Part shown: positions 30,232-39,920 of the stretch, in pieces | How positions within the stretch are numbered: position 1 is the first letter of the stretch | Layout of the letters: every line of letters begins with the position of its first letter | Source: an uncultured Alphaproteobacteria bacterium | GTDB taxonomy: Bacteria > Pseudomonadota > Alphaproteobacteria > RF32 > CAG-239 | Direction of reading: 5' to 3' | Length of the DNA: 64,000 nucleotides | Assembly: GCA_934254675.1 (NCBI GenBank) | Contig: CAKQLP010000001.1 | Coordinates: 175,123 to 239,122, forward strand | The notes under the pieces: generated by a model | The model's database searches: none | The model's input: the letters and a program-made list of their open reading frames with translations, nothing else | What the model was told of the DNA's origin: nothing | Translations under genes and position numbers: made by a program

Positions 30232-31703
30232 TAACCGCGTTTCTCCGCCATTTTATCTTCTTCCGCCAAATTTCCGAATTGTGCAAATTCACCATTCCAA
30301 AACAGTTTTACCGTGCCGGTCGGACCGTGACGCTGTTTACCGATGATAACTTCGGCAATATTGGCGGTTTCGCGGTCACGTTGTACCCATTCCTCGTGCT
30401 TTTTCTGAAATTTTTCCGGTGTATCTCCTTCCTGTTGCTTGGGTTCGGCGTTGTGAATATAATAATTTTCGCGGAACACAAACATAACGATATCGGCATC
30501 TTGTTCAATTGAGCCGGATTCGCGCAAATCCGACATGACCGGACGCTTGTCGTCACGCATTTCAACGCCGCGGTTTAATTGGGAGAGGGCAATGACCGGC
30601 ACTTTTAACTCTTTAGCTAAAATTTTTAGACCACGGGAGATTTCAGACAGTTCTTGCACGCGGTTTCCTTCATTGCGTTTATTGTTGGAACCGGAAATAA
30701 GTTGGATATAGTCAATAACAATCAGTCCCAGACCTTTACTTCGTTTCAGCCGGCGAGCGCGGGTGCGGATGGCGTTGATTGTCACACCTGGGGTGTCATC
30801 AATATATAACGGAATGTTTTCCAATTCACGCACGGCGGCGGCAATTCTTGTGAATTCTGAAGCGTCAAGTTCACCATTACGCATTTTTTGACTGGAAGTC
30901 TGCGTTACGGTAGAAAGAATACGCGAGGCTAATTGGTCAGCGGACATTTCTAGAGAGAAAAAAGCCACTCCGCGGTTTTCCGGCGGTGTTTCCTTATCAC
31001 GAGAATAATATTCGGCGACATTATAGGCAATATTTGTGGCTAGAGCTGTTTTACCCATAGCCGGACGTCCGGCCAAAATAATTAAGTCCGAATCATTTAA
31101 TCCGCCGATTCGATAATCAAGCTTGTTTAATCCGGTTGGGGTGCCGGAAATTTTTCCTTCTTTTTGATAAGCTTTTTCAATGGCGGCTAACGAAGAGCCT
31201 AAAGCCGTTGAAAAGTCCACAAATCCGCCTTGCGCATCTCCTTGGTCGGATAAAGTGTAAAGCATTTTTTCAGCGTTTTCAATTTGGTCAGTGGCCGAGG
31301 TGTCAATGCTTTCTTCCAAGGCGTGGTTTACAATTTCATAACCGGTGTTGATAAGTTCGCGGCGTAAATATTTATCGTAAATAAATTGGGCGTAATATTC
31401 AACATTTGTCAGTGGAGACGCGCTGTCGGCTAGTTTTACTAAATATGGAAAACCACCGACTTCTGTTAAAGAACCCTCTTGCTCAAAATAACTCTTTAGA
31501 GTGATAACATCGGCGATATGTCCTTTGGTGATGAGTTTTGACATCACGTCAAAAATTTTTTGATGCGTCGCGTCGGCAAAATGAATCGGTTTTAAAAATT
31601 CAGAGACTTTTTCAAAAGCTTTGTTGTTTGCAAGAATCGCTCCGATTAAAGCTTGTTCCGCTTCAATGTTTTTCGGTAGTTGGTTGGCGTCTAGTTTTTC
31701 CAT
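30231..31703 (-). CDS. dnaB: Replicative DNA helicase DnaB
   Basis: Hexameric 5'-3' helicase of the replication fork. 490 residues. The N-terminal domain begins LPKNIEAEQALIGAIL. The RecA-like motor has LIILAGRPAMGKTALATNIAY (Walker A), GLGLIVIDYIQLISG (Walker B) and SQLNRGVEMR, SGSIEQDADIVMFVFRE. No intein is present. It begins the minus-strand run leading into the YcgN-like pair. Confidence 0.97.
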   Translation of the reverse strand: MEKLDANQLPKNIEAEQALIGAILANNKAFEKVSEFLKPIHFADATHQKIFDVMSKLITKGHIADVITLKSYFEQEGSLTEVGGFPYLVKLADSASPLTNVEYYAQFIYDKYLRRELINTGYEIVNHALEESIDTSATDQIENAEKMLYTLSDQGDAQGGFVDFSTALGSSLAAIEKAYQKEGKISGTPTGLNKLDYRIGGLNDSDLIILAGRPAMGKTALATNIAYNVAEYYSRDKETPPENRGVAFFSLEMSADQLASRILSTVTQTSSQKMRNGELDASEFTRIAAAVRELENIPLYIDDTPGVTINAIRTRARRLKRSKGLGLIVIDYIQLISGSNNKRNEGNRVQELSEISRGLKILAKELKVPVIALSQLNRGVEMRDDKRPVMSDLRESGSIEQDADIVMFVFRENYYIHNAEPKQQEGDTPEKFQKKHEEWVQRDRETANIAEVIIGKQRHGPTGTVKLFWNGEFAQFGNLAEEDKMAEKRG

Positions 31704-31864
31704 TTATTTCCCTTTTATGACATTTTTTATAAATTTTCATATGTTATAGCGAAAAATATCTTGAAATGTGATTGAAATATTTTTTATCCTGTGGATAACG
31801 GGTATAAAAAACAGTAGGGGTAAAAAAAATAGATTATTTTACCTAAAAAGATGAGGAGAAAATT

Positions 31865-32836
31865 ATGGCAAATGAAAAAATTTTAGTAATCGGCGGAGCG
31901 GGGTATATTGGCAGCCATGTGGTGAAAGCTTTGCTGCGTGAAGATTTTCAGGTGACGGTTTATGATAATTTGTCAACGGGGCAAACTTGTAATTTGTTTC
32001 AGAACGCCGAATTTATAGAAGGTGATATTTTAGATGAGCCGCATTTGGAAAAAGTTATGCGCAAAGGATTTTCTGCCGTTATCCATTTGGCGGCCAAAAA
32101 AGCTGTTGGTGAATCTATGGAAAATCCGCAACTCTATTCTCAAAATAATATCTGCGGATCAATTAATATTTTTAATGCAATGCTGAATAGCGGTGTTAAA
32201 AATGTGGTATTTTCATCAACTTCTGCCGTGTATGGCATGCCGCAATATTTGCCGCTGAATGAACAGCATCCGTTGAATCCGATGAGTTTTTATGGTTATA
32301 CAAAAATGGCTATTGAACAGGTTATGGATTGGTACAGCCGAATTAAAGATTTTCATTATATTGCTTTGCGTTATTTTAATGCGGTTGGTTATGCGGCGGA
32401 TGGTAGTATTCGCGGCAAAGAAAAAAATCCGCAGAATTTATTGCCTTTAGTCATGGAAGTCGCAACGGGCAAGCGTAAAATTCTTCATGTTTTTGGTAAT
32501 GATTATGATACGCCGGATGGAACATGTGTTAGAGATTATATTCATGTCGAAGATTTGGCCGCGGCGCATGTTTTAGCCATAAAAAAACTATTGAAAGACG
32601 GCGATTCGCAAATTATTAATTTGGGAACGGAAAAGGGAACTTCCGTTTTGGAAATTATTCAGGCGGTGGAACGTGTTATTGGTAAAAAAATTAATTATGA
32701 TTTTGCTCCTCGCCGAGCCGGAGATCCGGCAAATGTTGTCGCGACAAGTGTTAAAGCGGCGGAAGTATTGGGCTGGAAAGCACAATACACGGATATAGAT
32801 GAAATTGTTAAAACAGTTTGGAATTTGGAAAAATAA
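31865..32836 (+). CDS. galE: UDP-glucose 4-epimerase
   Basis: Interconverts UDP-glucose and UDP-galactose for surface sugars. 323 residues. The NAD-binding GGAGYIGSHVVKALL, active SSTSAVYG and YGYTKMAIE (YxxxK) are present, as is RYFNAVGYAADG near the substrate. GAGGAGAAAATT precedes the ATG. The terC-like gene starts directly after the stop codon. Together with the phosphatase-like gene they form a three-gene unit ended by a terminator at 34379. Confidence 0.95.
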   Translation: MANEKILVIGGAGYIGSHVVKALLREDFQVTVYDNLSTGQTCNLFQNAEFIEGDILDEPHLEKVMRKGFSAVIHLAAKKAVGESMENPQLYSQNNICGSINIFNAMLNSGVKNVVFSSTSAVYGMPQYLPLNEQHPLNPMSFYGYTKMAIEQVMDWYSRIKDFHYIALRYFNAVGYAADGSIRGKEKNPQNLLPLVMEVATGKRKILHVFGNDYDTPDGTCVRDYIHVEDLAAAHVLAIKKLLKDGDSQIINLGTEKGTSVLEIIQAVERVIGKKINYDFAPRRAGDPANVVATSVKAAEVLGWKAQYTDIDEIVKTVWNLEK

Positions 32837-33805
32837 ATGGAAGATTTATTACAAAATTTTGCTAACCACCCAGCCATGTCTCCGCTTTTTTTGTGGAGCA
32901 GTTTTGGTGTTTGCGTATTCTTACTTTTGGCGGCTGATTTATTTTGGTTTAATCGTAAAAATGAAGAGCCTCATTTTTGGCACACATTATGGATATGCGT
33001 GGCCTATGTTTTAGTGGCGTTACTTTTTGGCGTTTTTGTTATGTATGAAGACGGCGTTAAAAAAGGAATGGACTATTTTACGGGATACCTTTTGGAAAAA
33101 AGCCTTTCCATGGATAATATTTTTGTGATGTCGATGATTTTCGCCGCGTTGGGCGTGCCTAAGATGTATCAGCATCGGGTTTTGTTTTGGGGAATTTTAG
33201 GCGCGTTGGTCATGCGCGGAATTTTAATTGGCATCGGTGATGCTTTGGTTATTAAATTTCATTGGATATTGTATATTTTCTCCGCTTTTTTGATTTATAC
33301 AGGCGTCAAAATGTTATTAGCCAAAGAAGAAGAGCAGGGAAATATCAAAGACAGTAAAATATACAAATGGCTGTCAAAATTTTTTCACGTCACGCACGAA
33401 ATTCATGGCGAGCACTTTTTCTATAAAAAAGACGGAAAACACTATATAACGCCGTTGTTTTTTGCTCTGATTATCATTGAGGCAATGGATGTGGTCTTTG
33501 CGCTAGATAGTATTCCGGCAATTTTTTTGGTGACGACAGACGTTTATATTGTTTATACCAGTAATATTTTTGCTATTTTAGGGTTGCGCGCACTGTACTT
33601 TTTGTTGGCGGCGATTATCAGCAAATTTGTTTATTTGAAGCCGGCTATTTCAATTATTCTGATTTTTATAGGCATTAAGATATTTTTGCCGAAAATCGGT
33701 ATTGAAGTGGAGGAATGGCAGTCTTTGTCCGTTACTGTTGGTTTGCTTGCCGGCGGAATATTGTTGTCGCTTTTTAAAAAGAAGGAGAAAACAGAACATG
33801 TCTGA
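32837..33805 (+). CDS. TerC-family integral membrane protein
   Basis: 322 residues, about eight to nine membrane helices. It has GMDYFTGYLLEKSLSMDNIFVMSMIF and IIIEAMDVVFALDSIPA, the acidic intramembrane motifs of the TerC/Alx family. Family members are linked to tellurite resistance, manganese export or co-translational metal loading of exported proteins. The start codon adjoins the galE stop with no gap, so translation is likely coupled. Its 3' end overlaps the next gene by 8 bases. Confidence 0.92.
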   Translation: MEDLLQNFANHPAMSPLFLWSSFGVCVFLLLAADLFWFNRKNEEPHFWHTLWICVAYVLVALLFGVFVMYEDGVKKGMDYFTGYLLEKSLSMDNIFVMSMIFAALGVPKMYQHRVLFWGILGALVMRGILIGIGDALVIKFHWILYIFSAFLIYTGVKMLLAKEEEQGNIKDSKIYKWLSKFFHVTHEIHGEHFFYKKDGKHYITPLFFALIIIEAMDVVFALDSIPAIFLVTTDVYIVYTSNIFAILGLRALYFLLAAIISKFVYLKPAISIILIFIGIKIFLPKIGIEVEEWQSLSVTVGLLAGGILLSLFKKKEKTEHV

Positions 33806-34358
33806 AAACAATAAAGTTTATTTAAGTTTTGGTCGGCATGGTCGTTATGGTATGGACACCGCGATTGATCATACAAGTATGGTCGAAGCGTTTTGTGTTG
33901 GTCGGCGAATGGCAAAGATTTTTCCGGCATGCCGGACAGTTTTTCATTCTCCGTTGCGGCGCGCTGAATTGACCGCTAAATTTCGGGGATTGGGATTAGA
34001 TTGCCCGCATATTATTTGCCGTCAGGAGTTGGAAGAAGAAACACCTAAATTCACGATTCGCCAATTTGTCGATAATGTGATTAAAAGTGCGGAAAAAGAT
34101 GAGCGTCATTTTCATTTTGTGACCCATCTGCCTGTTATTGAAAAACTGGGTTTGCCTGATTTATCTACTTGCGGCGTATGTTGGTGTGAGGCAAATAATT
34201 GGGATGAAATGTTGGCAGAAAATTATGAGGTTCGTGTCTTGCCGGAAGAGCCTAAAGAAGAAATGTTTAAGGTATTGCAAAAAATAATGATAGCGCCGGA
34301 AGATTTATGGCAATTCAGTCCCAATGCCATATATAGTGCTCTCAATCGTGTCAGATAG
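33798..34358 (+). CDS. Histidine phosphatase superfamily protein
   Basis: 186 residues from the ATG at 33798 (MSENNKVYLS), overlapping the terC-like stop; GAAGGAGAA lies 11 bases upstream. R13-H14-G15 in FGRHGRY is the phosphate-pocket RHG, and SPLRRAELTAK and HFHFVTHLPVIE supply the second arginine and histidine. The size and order resemble SixA/phosphoglycerate-mutase-like phosphatases. The substrate is unknown; SixA-type phosphohistidine or a sugar-phosphate are possible given the galE context. Confidence 0.8.
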   Translation: MSENNKVYLSFGRHGRYGMDTAIDHTSMVEAFCVGRRMAKIFPACRTVFHSPLRRAELTAKFRGLGLDCPHIICRQELEEETPKFTIRQFVDNVIKSAEKDERHFHFVTHLPVIEKLGLPDLSTCGVCWCEANNWDEMLAENYEVRVLPEEPKEEMFKVLQKIMIAPEDLWQFSPNAIYSALNRVR

Positions 34359-34378
34359 CAATTTGGATAGAAAAGAAT

Positions 34379-34412
34379 CACCTCCGAAATTAAAAATAGG
34401 AGGTGTTTTTTT
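34379..34412 (+). terminator. Terminator of galE-terC-phosphatase unit
   Basis: CACCTCC / GGAGGTG with a 13-base AT loop and a seven-T run. It marks the left border of the foreign-looking island. Confidence 0.85.
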
Positions 34413-34826
34413 GTCGAAAATATGTGCTTTCAACCTAAAATGCTCTTGATTATCAAAAAAAAATATGCTACTTTAAAAATGATTAAAATATTATCCTTAG
34501 TTGCTATTATAACTATTATTTCGGAAATAAAGAATTATCAAAAGTAAAATCAATAAGCTTGCGATATTCCTAATCCACGGATAATTTGAGTTTTTCAGTT
34601 CTGTACACGAATATGTATAGATTTATATATGCCTACTTGAGAGTTAGTCAACTTGAGTAGTCCTGTTTTCTTTAAGAAGACATTTTGACTCTCTGCGTTT
34701 TTTCGGAAAAGGTTTCTTCGGAATTATGTGGAGCTGTTTATTGAAAAATGGACAGAAAAATGTTTTCTTGTAAAAAAGAGAACAAAAAGAGAAACCAAAT
34801 TTTTTACATCTAAATATTTCTAAGTT
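34413..34826. other. Left flank of the Bacteroidales-like island; no confident gene
   Basis: About 414 bases, with no protein longer than 22 residues that I can support (a small ORF MIKILSLVAIITII... at 34479-34547 has no ribosome site). Two CTTGAG copies (about 34635 and 34651) and a TTTTCGGAAAAGG... TTCTTCGGAA patch are seen. No sigma70-like promoter stands out before the ATG at 34827, and I did not find a clear TAnnTTTG box of Bacteroidetes type. Confidence 0.4.
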
Positions 34827-37097
34827 ATGTTACGCACATTTAACGCATTCGTAAACTCAATCGTAGTTGTTTTGGTTGCTTTGTTTATTGGCTCTTGCAC
34901 CAATCAAGATGCTGAATTTGCCAGTTTCTCAAAGCCCATTGTACCCGACACTGTTGTAAACGGTAAGAACTTTAAAAATGATCTTACTCACAATGTTGTG
35001 AACAACGAATCTTCTGCAAGCGACGACATGCGCGCTACTTGCACTATCGAAAAAACCGAGGATGGTAAAGTTGTTGACTCTTATAAGCAGACAGCTAATC
35101 CTTGGATGAAGGCTTCTATCTTTGTAACTCGCAATAATTACGAGATTACTGAAGGTCAGATTAATTGCACTGCGGTTTCAACCAACATTCTTCGCAATCA
35201 GAACACCAATAATGTTTCTGGTGGTGTAGAAGTTACTGATACTGTTGTTGTGACTGTTTCTGATGGTCAAGTTGTTAAGTTGCCGTCAACTATCAAAACT
35301 TGCAAGAGCTATGATGGTAATGACGAGTTTTCTTTTGGTACTGTTGAGTTGAAAAGCGCAACAGTAAAGGAGATTTCTAACGAAGACATCTCAGTAGCTA
35401 CCCGTGCCGCATCTTCTACTTATGTAAAGCAGACCTTGCGCACAAAGTATGCCGTTGATTTGACTTATGCTGAAAAGGGAACTTCTAAGGATACTTCTTA
35501 CGTTGTTTCTTTGGCAGCTTATGCTACTCGCTACGTTATCGCCAGCAACGAAATTGCCAGCGTGACCGTAGAGAATAAGACTCGCGAGGTTATTGACGAT
35601 AACACTGAGAAGGTTAGCTTCACAGAAGTTATCACAATGAACAACGGCGAAACTATTCGTAACACTAAGTCTATGATTTTGAACCGTGAGTTCAAGGGCA
35701 TCGACGCATATGAAAAGATTGTTAGCGGTTTTGCTTACAGCCTTTCTCATGTAAATGGTGTTGCCAATGGTTCTGAGTCTCAGGTTAAGAACGCCGAGGG
35801 ATGGACTGTATATGGCAAGACTGACAACTATTCTGCAAACATCAGCAATGGTGTTGCCGCAGACGCTTTCAGCACTGCTTACACTCTCTATCACGAACGT
35901 GCTACTTATAAGGACGCTAACGTTGAAGTAACTTTTGGTTATGAAACAGTTAACGTTGCTGAAGCTAAGAATGTGGTTAGCAATGCCGTATCAGACAAAA
36001 CTGGTTACGACAAGGCTATCTATAACAATGAAATCCGTACTTCGTATATTGGTTATACTCAGAATATTGCTGAGCAGGTTTATCTTTATAAGTTAGGCCG
36101 CGCAGTTTCTGGTTATGATTTCCGCAATGCCACTCTTGTTGTTAATGACAACAATGTAGTTGCAAGCTTGGATTTTGTTACCAAGTATAACGATGGTACT
36201 GAAGAGGTTGAAAAGGTGAACAAGTCTTTCGCTCGTTCTTTGAAGTGCACCAGCAACTGGAAGGCATTTGAAAACAATGCTGATCAGTTTACTCACATGC
36301 TTAATGTGGTATTGAGCGCATCTAAGAAGATGAACGACGGTGCTTGGTCTTGGAACGAGGAAACTCGCAACATTACCAACATTGCTGATCTTGCCGCATC
36401 TCATCAGACCAATTCTTGGGTTTCTGTTGATCCTAACGCAATCACTTATACTCGCAACGGTAAGACTTACAGCTTCAACGCTGTTGAATTCAACGTTATG
36501 GGTGCAGGTGAAAACGTTAAGCTCGCTTCTGACGAAGAAGAAATGAGCGTATATACTTATGCCAGCGCAATCAACGTAAAGTTTGGCGACAACACTGTTT
36601 CTAGCGTTGCCCCCGGTACTATCGTTGTAGCCAAGGAAATTAAGGGCGATTTTCCTGCAGAATGGGGCAAGTTTGTTTCGGCAATCGGCACTGTTTCTTG
36701 CAACGAAGCTAACAATAACTGGGTTTATACTTGGTCATTGCACTTTGAAAATGGAACTCTTCCCGTAATTGTTGGTCAAGACGCTGACAAGGCTGTTGTT
36801 GATCAGAGCCTTTTTGCTTATGACACTAATTCTGCATTGAATAGTGCTGTATTCAAGAATGGTTCTTGGATAAATGCTATTGCTCAGGACAAGACACATT
36901 CTATGATGTGGCTTAACAGCGAAGGTCAGGCTAAAAACGCTTTGAACTACGCTACTGCAACAATGTGGCATTGGAATCATGGTGACAACACCGTGTTCAA
37001 TTCTGATTTCACATTCAGCATTGAGAACAATGGCAAGAAATTGGTTGTTAAGAAGAACGGCGCTGATTTTGCTACATTCAGAGCATCAGCAAAGTAA
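34827..37097 (+). CDS. Large surface lipoprotein, Bacteroidales-like
   Basis: 756 residues. The N-terminus is a lipoprotein signal: MLRTFNAFVNSIVVVLVALFIGSC, then TNQDAEF, an acidic stretch after Cys like the surface-export signal of Bacteroidetes. The rest is Thr/Val/Asn-rich beta sequence with no family I recognise. Codon use differs from its neighbours: Lys is often AAG, Asn often AAC and Arg often CGC, against AAA/AAT/CGT nearby. No Shine-Dalgarno precedes the ATG, as in Bacteroidetes genes. The next gene, an outer-membrane barrel, shares these traits. I infer transfer from a gut Bacteroidales; a chimeric assembly is the alternative. Confidence 0.75.
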   Translation: MLRTFNAFVNSIVVVLVALFIGSCTNQDAEFASFSKPIVPDTVVNGKNFKNDLTHNVVNNESSASDDMRATCTIEKTEDGKVVDSYKQTANPWMKASIFVTRNNYEITEGQINCTAVSTNILRNQNTNNVSGGVEVTDTVVVTVSDGQVVKLPSTIKTCKSYDGNDEFSFGTVELKSATVKEISNEDISVATRAASSTYVKQTLRTKYAVDLTYAEKGTSKDTSYVVSLAAYATRYVIASNEIASVTVENKTREVIDDNTEKVSFTEVITMNNGETIRNTKSMILNREFKGIDAYEKIVSGFAYSLSHVNGVANGSESQVKNAEGWTVYGKTDNYSANISNGVAADAFSTAYTLYHERATYKDANVEVTFGYETVNVAEAKNVVSNAVSDKTGYDKAIYNNEIRTSYIGYTQNIAEQVYLYKLGRAVSGYDFRNATLVVNDNNVVASLDFVTKYNDGTEEVEKVNKSFARSLKCTSNWKAFENNADQFTHMLNVVLSASKKMNDGAWSWNEETRNITNIADLAASHQTNSWVSVDPNAITYTRNGKTYSFNAVEFNVMGAGENVKLASDEEEMSVYTYASAINVKFGDNTVSSVAPGTIVVAKEIKGDFPAEWGKFVSAIGTVSCNEANNNWVYTWSLHFENGTLPVIVGQDADKAVVDQSLFAYDTNSALNSAVFKNGSWINAIAQDKTHSMMWLNSEGQAKNALNYATATMWHWNHGDNTVFNSDFTFSIENNGKKLVVKKNGADFATFRASAK

Positions 37098-37170
37098 TTT
37101 TTGATAACTTTTTGTAAAATTTTCATGTTTTCTCACTCAATTGAGGAAACGCTTAAATATGTATCATTCG

Positions 37171-37204
37171 AGGGGAGATGGAACAAATGTTTCATCTTTC
37201 CTCA
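37171..37204 (+). other. Hairpin between the two island genes
   Basis: GAGGGGAGATG...CATCTTTCCTC, an imperfect stem around GAACAAATGTTT. It lies 19 bases before the second gene's ATG without a T-run. It may be an attenuator or mRNA-stability element. Confidence 0.4.
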
Positions 37205-37222
37205 CTCTAAACTCGCTTTATC

Positions 37223-38041
37223 ATGGTTAAGAATATTATCCGCGCTTTTGTTGCTTCTTTCGCTGTTGTTTTTTCTGCATCCGCTCAGGTTGTTGCCGAG
37301 GACACTGTTGCCGTGACTGATTTCGGTTATGCACAGGCTGTTCACGCAAGAACTGCTAACTATGACTATCGTTCGGTAGTTTTGGACAACGGACAGAAAG
37401 TACTTTTGGAGACCGCGCCGAACTCTGGTATGGAGATAGGAGCTTTAGTTGGTGTTGACTATTTCAATGATGTGGTAACTCCCATCGCTGGAATGGAAAT
37501 CGGATATCATGGGAAGCGATTCTCTGTATCCGGCAACGCAAGCTTTGGTTATTCAGAGTACAACAAAGAATCACAGAGAAAAGGTGATAAATACCTTACA
37601 ACTAATTTTGGTGCAGATCTTAGCGTTCGTCTTTTTGACCTGCCTTCAAAATATTTGCACCAAAAGGAGGTATGGCTCGTTGGTTCTTTCGGCTACAAAG
37701 TCCGCAAGAATTACAATGTGTATTCTTCAGAGACTGAAAGAGATTTCTCTAACCTCAAAATGGAGGTGAAGGGTTCAACTATGACGTACGGAGCCGGCAT
37801 TCGTGTTGACTTCAAGAATTACATGAAGAAAAGTAATCTTTATGTAAAGGCCATGGTTTATACCGGTCAAGAGTATTTTTCTGATGGCTCTCGTGAGCGC
37901 ATTGGAGCAAGCGTAACACTTGGTTTCAACTTTGTTATGGGTCGCAAGGCTTACAATGAAGGTGCAATCAAGAGCCTCTTTGGTTCTAAGGCCGCCTATA
38001 AGCGTGCTCTTAAAGCTAAGAAGGTTATTGCGAACTATTGA
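37223..38041 (+). CDS. Outer-membrane beta-barrel protein, Bacteroidales-like
   Basis: 272 residues with a signal peptide (MVKNIIRAFVASFAVVFSASAQ). The mature protein has alternating strands (GMEIGYHGKRFSVSGNASFGYSEY, ASVTLGFNFVMG) typical of a barrel, then a basic tail GSKAAYKRALKAKKVIANY. It shares the AAG/CGC/GAC-rich codon use and lack of Shine-Dalgarno with the lipoprotein gene before it, and likely works with it at the cell surface. The function is unknown. It ends 32 bases before a terminator. Confidence 0.75.
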   Translation: MVKNIIRAFVASFAVVFSASAQVVAEDTVAVTDFGYAQAVHARTANYDYRSVVLDNGQKVLLETAPNSGMEIGALVGVDYFNDVVTPIAGMEIGYHGKRFSVSGNASFGYSEYNKESQRKGDKYLTTNFGADLSVRLFDLPSKYLHQKEVWLVGSFGYKVRKNYNVYSSETERDFSNLKMEVKGSTMTYGAGIRVDFKNYMKKSNLYVKAMVYTGQEYFSDGSRERIGASVTLGFNFVMGRKAYNEGAIKSLFGSKAAYKRALKAKKVIANY

Positions 38042-38073
38042 TAAATTTTTGGTATTTCTGCCAAATTATTTAT

Positions 38074-38114
38074 AAAAAAACAGTGTTTTCCGTAGGGAAA
38101 GCACTGTTTTTTTT
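38074..38114 (+). terminator. Terminator at the right border of the island
   Basis: AAAACAGTG...CACTGTTTT with an inner TTTTCC / GGAAA stem and a T-run of eight. A-runs on the other side allow use by the convergent minus-strand gene. Confidence 0.85.
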
Positions 38115-38129
38115 ATAAGGTGTCAAAAT

Positions 38130-39197
38130 TTATTTGTTTGTCGGTGTTTTAACATTATATTTCCGATAATCTGTCAACTCGTTTTTGTCAGCGGGTGATT
38201 TTCGTTTTGAAGACAAATTTGAATGTTTAACCGGAAAAACTTTTACCCCGTCAAACTCCATGGCTTCCGCCTCTTCTTTTTTCTTTTGGGCTATTTTTTC
38301 TTTAGCTTTGTCATAAGCTTGCGCCGGATGATTATATTTGATGATTGTGTCAACATTTGGTGCGGCAATCTTATTTTCTTTTGGTGCGCTGTTAACTTGC
38401 GAAGAGGTTTGTGAAGAAACAGCGGTGGTTTGTTGAATATTTTTTTGAGGGGAAGGCTCCTGAATATTGACAGGATCATTTTTTGTTACCTGAAAATCTT
38501 TTGGATTCATAGAAATTTCTTCCGGCAAGCGCAACATCATATAACCTGAGCCGCCGCCAAAAGCAGGACCTGATAAACCAACAGAATAAAATCCTCCGAT
38601 ATAGCCATAGTCTAAATCAATATAATCAATGGCAAACAGTGTTTTAACCGTGCTTGTGCCGATGGTTGTGATTTTACAATTGTAACCATTGTCCTCCATA
38701 ATGACATTATTAATATTTTTAGCGTAAAGCAACGTCTTGCTTGGACGGCAAATCGGTGTCTGTCCGTTGTATGAAATGTTCCAGTTTAAAATTAAATCTA
38801 AAGCCGATGTGTTTTTACGGCTAATGGAAACATCTGTGATTTTAACGTCGTCAATATAAAGATAAGCAGGCGTGATGCCAACCGTAATCGGCATGGATAC
38901 ATATTCTTCCGTACAGGCGTGCGTATTGGCATCGGCCGCACAGATGAGTGCTTTTTTGCGAGCATTGCTGTCAAGCATGTGCAATAAGGTGTTGTATATA
39001 TATTCCTTAGACATTGAAAGCTGAGCCGGAGCGCATTGTTTGGCGCGGCAGACAATTATAGATTTTGGCATTTTTATAGTCGGTTGCTGAAAAGCGACAT
39101 CCGGAACAGGCTGTTGCGTTACGTTTCTGTCTTCTGTGACACGGCAACTGAAAAGCGCAAGACAGGCCGTTGATAAAATTCCTAATTTTTTTAACAT
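38130..39197 (-). CDS. Lipoprotein of unknown function
   Basis: 355 residues. The lipobox is LFSC (MLKKLGILSTACLALFSC). A Cys-bearing beta-rich body follows (IIVCRAKQCAPAQLSM, ICAADANTHACTEEY, GQTPICRPSKTLLY), ending in a Gln/Ser/Lys-rich low-complexity tail (SSQTSSQVNSAPKENK, EKIAQKKKEEAEAMEF). No family is recognised. Codon use is like the host's. It stands alone, with its 3' end beside the island terminator. An outer-membrane or periplasmic location is inferred. Confidence 0.7.
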   Translation of the reverse strand: MLKKLGILSTACLALFSCRVTEDRNVTQQPVPDVAFQQPTIKMPKSIIVCRAKQCAPAQLSMSKEYIYNTLLHMLDSNARKKALICAADANTHACTEEYVSMPITVGITPAYLYIDDVKITDVSISRKNTSALDLILNWNISYNGQTPICRPSKTLLYAKNINNVIMEDNGYNCKITTIGTSTVKTLFAIDYIDLDYGYIGGFYSVGLSGPAFGGGSGYMMLRLPEEISMNPKDFQVTKNDPVNIQEPSPQKNIQQTTAVSSQTSSQVNSAPKENKIAAPNVDTIIKYNHPAQAYDKAKEKIAQKKKEEAEAMEFDGVKVFPVKHSNLSSKRKSPADKNELTDYRKYNVKTPTNK

Positions 39198-39335
39198 TTT
39201 GGTACCTTAATCAATTAAAATTAGTTATAAAGCTTTGAAATAAGCTTAACAAAATTGTATGAAAGAAAAGTAAATAAATTGTGGTTGCTTGAAAAAAATA
39301 ACAAATTATGATAGATTCTCTGATGGGAGATATTT

Positions 39336-39884
39336 ATGCGTCTTGTTTTTTTATTTATCATGCTATTTAGTTCAAGTTTTGCCGCAAAGGCTGAACTTTA
39401 TGCCGTTGATGGCGATTCTTTGGAAGATGGCGCTCGCAGAATTAGATTAGAGGGCATAGATGCGCCGGAGTATAAACAATATTGTTTTACGGCGGAAGGA
39501 AAAAAATATTTATGCGGTCAGGATTCCTTAAAATATTTACAAAATTTAATGACAGGTAAGGCTATTGCTTGTAAATGTGAAAATGAGCCGGACAGATATA
39601 AAAGAGAACTTTGCATCTGTTACGCCGACAATACGGAATTAAATCGGCAAATGGTGGCGGCGGGACAAGCGGTAAGCTATTTAAGTGACCGCTATAAAAC
39701 GGAAGAAAAAGCGGCGCAAGCGCAAAAATTAGGAATTTGGCAAGGAAAGTTTATGCGTCCGGCACTATATAGGGCTTTAAAACGTGAAAAAGAAAGGAAA
39801 TGGTGTAAAAAAAATCCGGAAGAGTGCAAACTTCAAAAAGAACGTAAAAGAGAATATAAAAAGGCTTTGCGGTTAAAAAAATAA
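39336..39884 (+). CDS. Thermonuclease-family (SNase-like) secreted protein
   Basis: 182 residues with a signal peptide (MRLVFLFIMLFSSSFAAKA). The staphylococcal-nuclease fold is seen in AVDGDSLEDGARRIRLEGIDAPEYKQ, DRYKRELCICYADNTELNRQMV, and AQAQKLGIWQGKF. The catalytic arginines of the family are plausibly in IRLEGIDAPE and RYKRE. A Lys/Arg-rich tail (KKNPEECKLQKERKREYKKALR) follows. Periplasmic or secreted nuclease is the likely role. The next unit is a pilin cassette 37 bases on. Confidence 0.85.
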   Translation: MRLVFLFIMLFSSSFAAKAELYAVDGDSLEDGARRIRLEGIDAPEYKQYCFTAEGKKYLCGQDSLKYLQNLMTGKAIACKCENEPDRYKRELCICYADNTELNRQMVAAGQAVSYLSDRYKTEEKAAQAQKLGIWQGKFMRPALYRALKREKERKWCKKNPEECKLQKERKREYKKALRLKK

Positions 39885-39886
39885 TC

Positions 39887-39915
39887 TTTACATTTGTTGG
39901 GTATATTGCTAAAAT
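39887..39915 (+). promoter_or_regulatory. Promoter of class 2 leader RNA, copy B
   Basis: TTTACA (39887-39892), 17-base spacer, TAAAAT (39910-39915). The predicted start at about 39922 is the first base of P1, as in copy A. Confidence 0.8.
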
Positions 39916-39920
39916 TAACA

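Noticed and set aside
34479..34547. 22-codon ORF in the left flank of the island
   Set aside because: No ribosome site or conservation evidence; hydrophobic by AT-rich chance.
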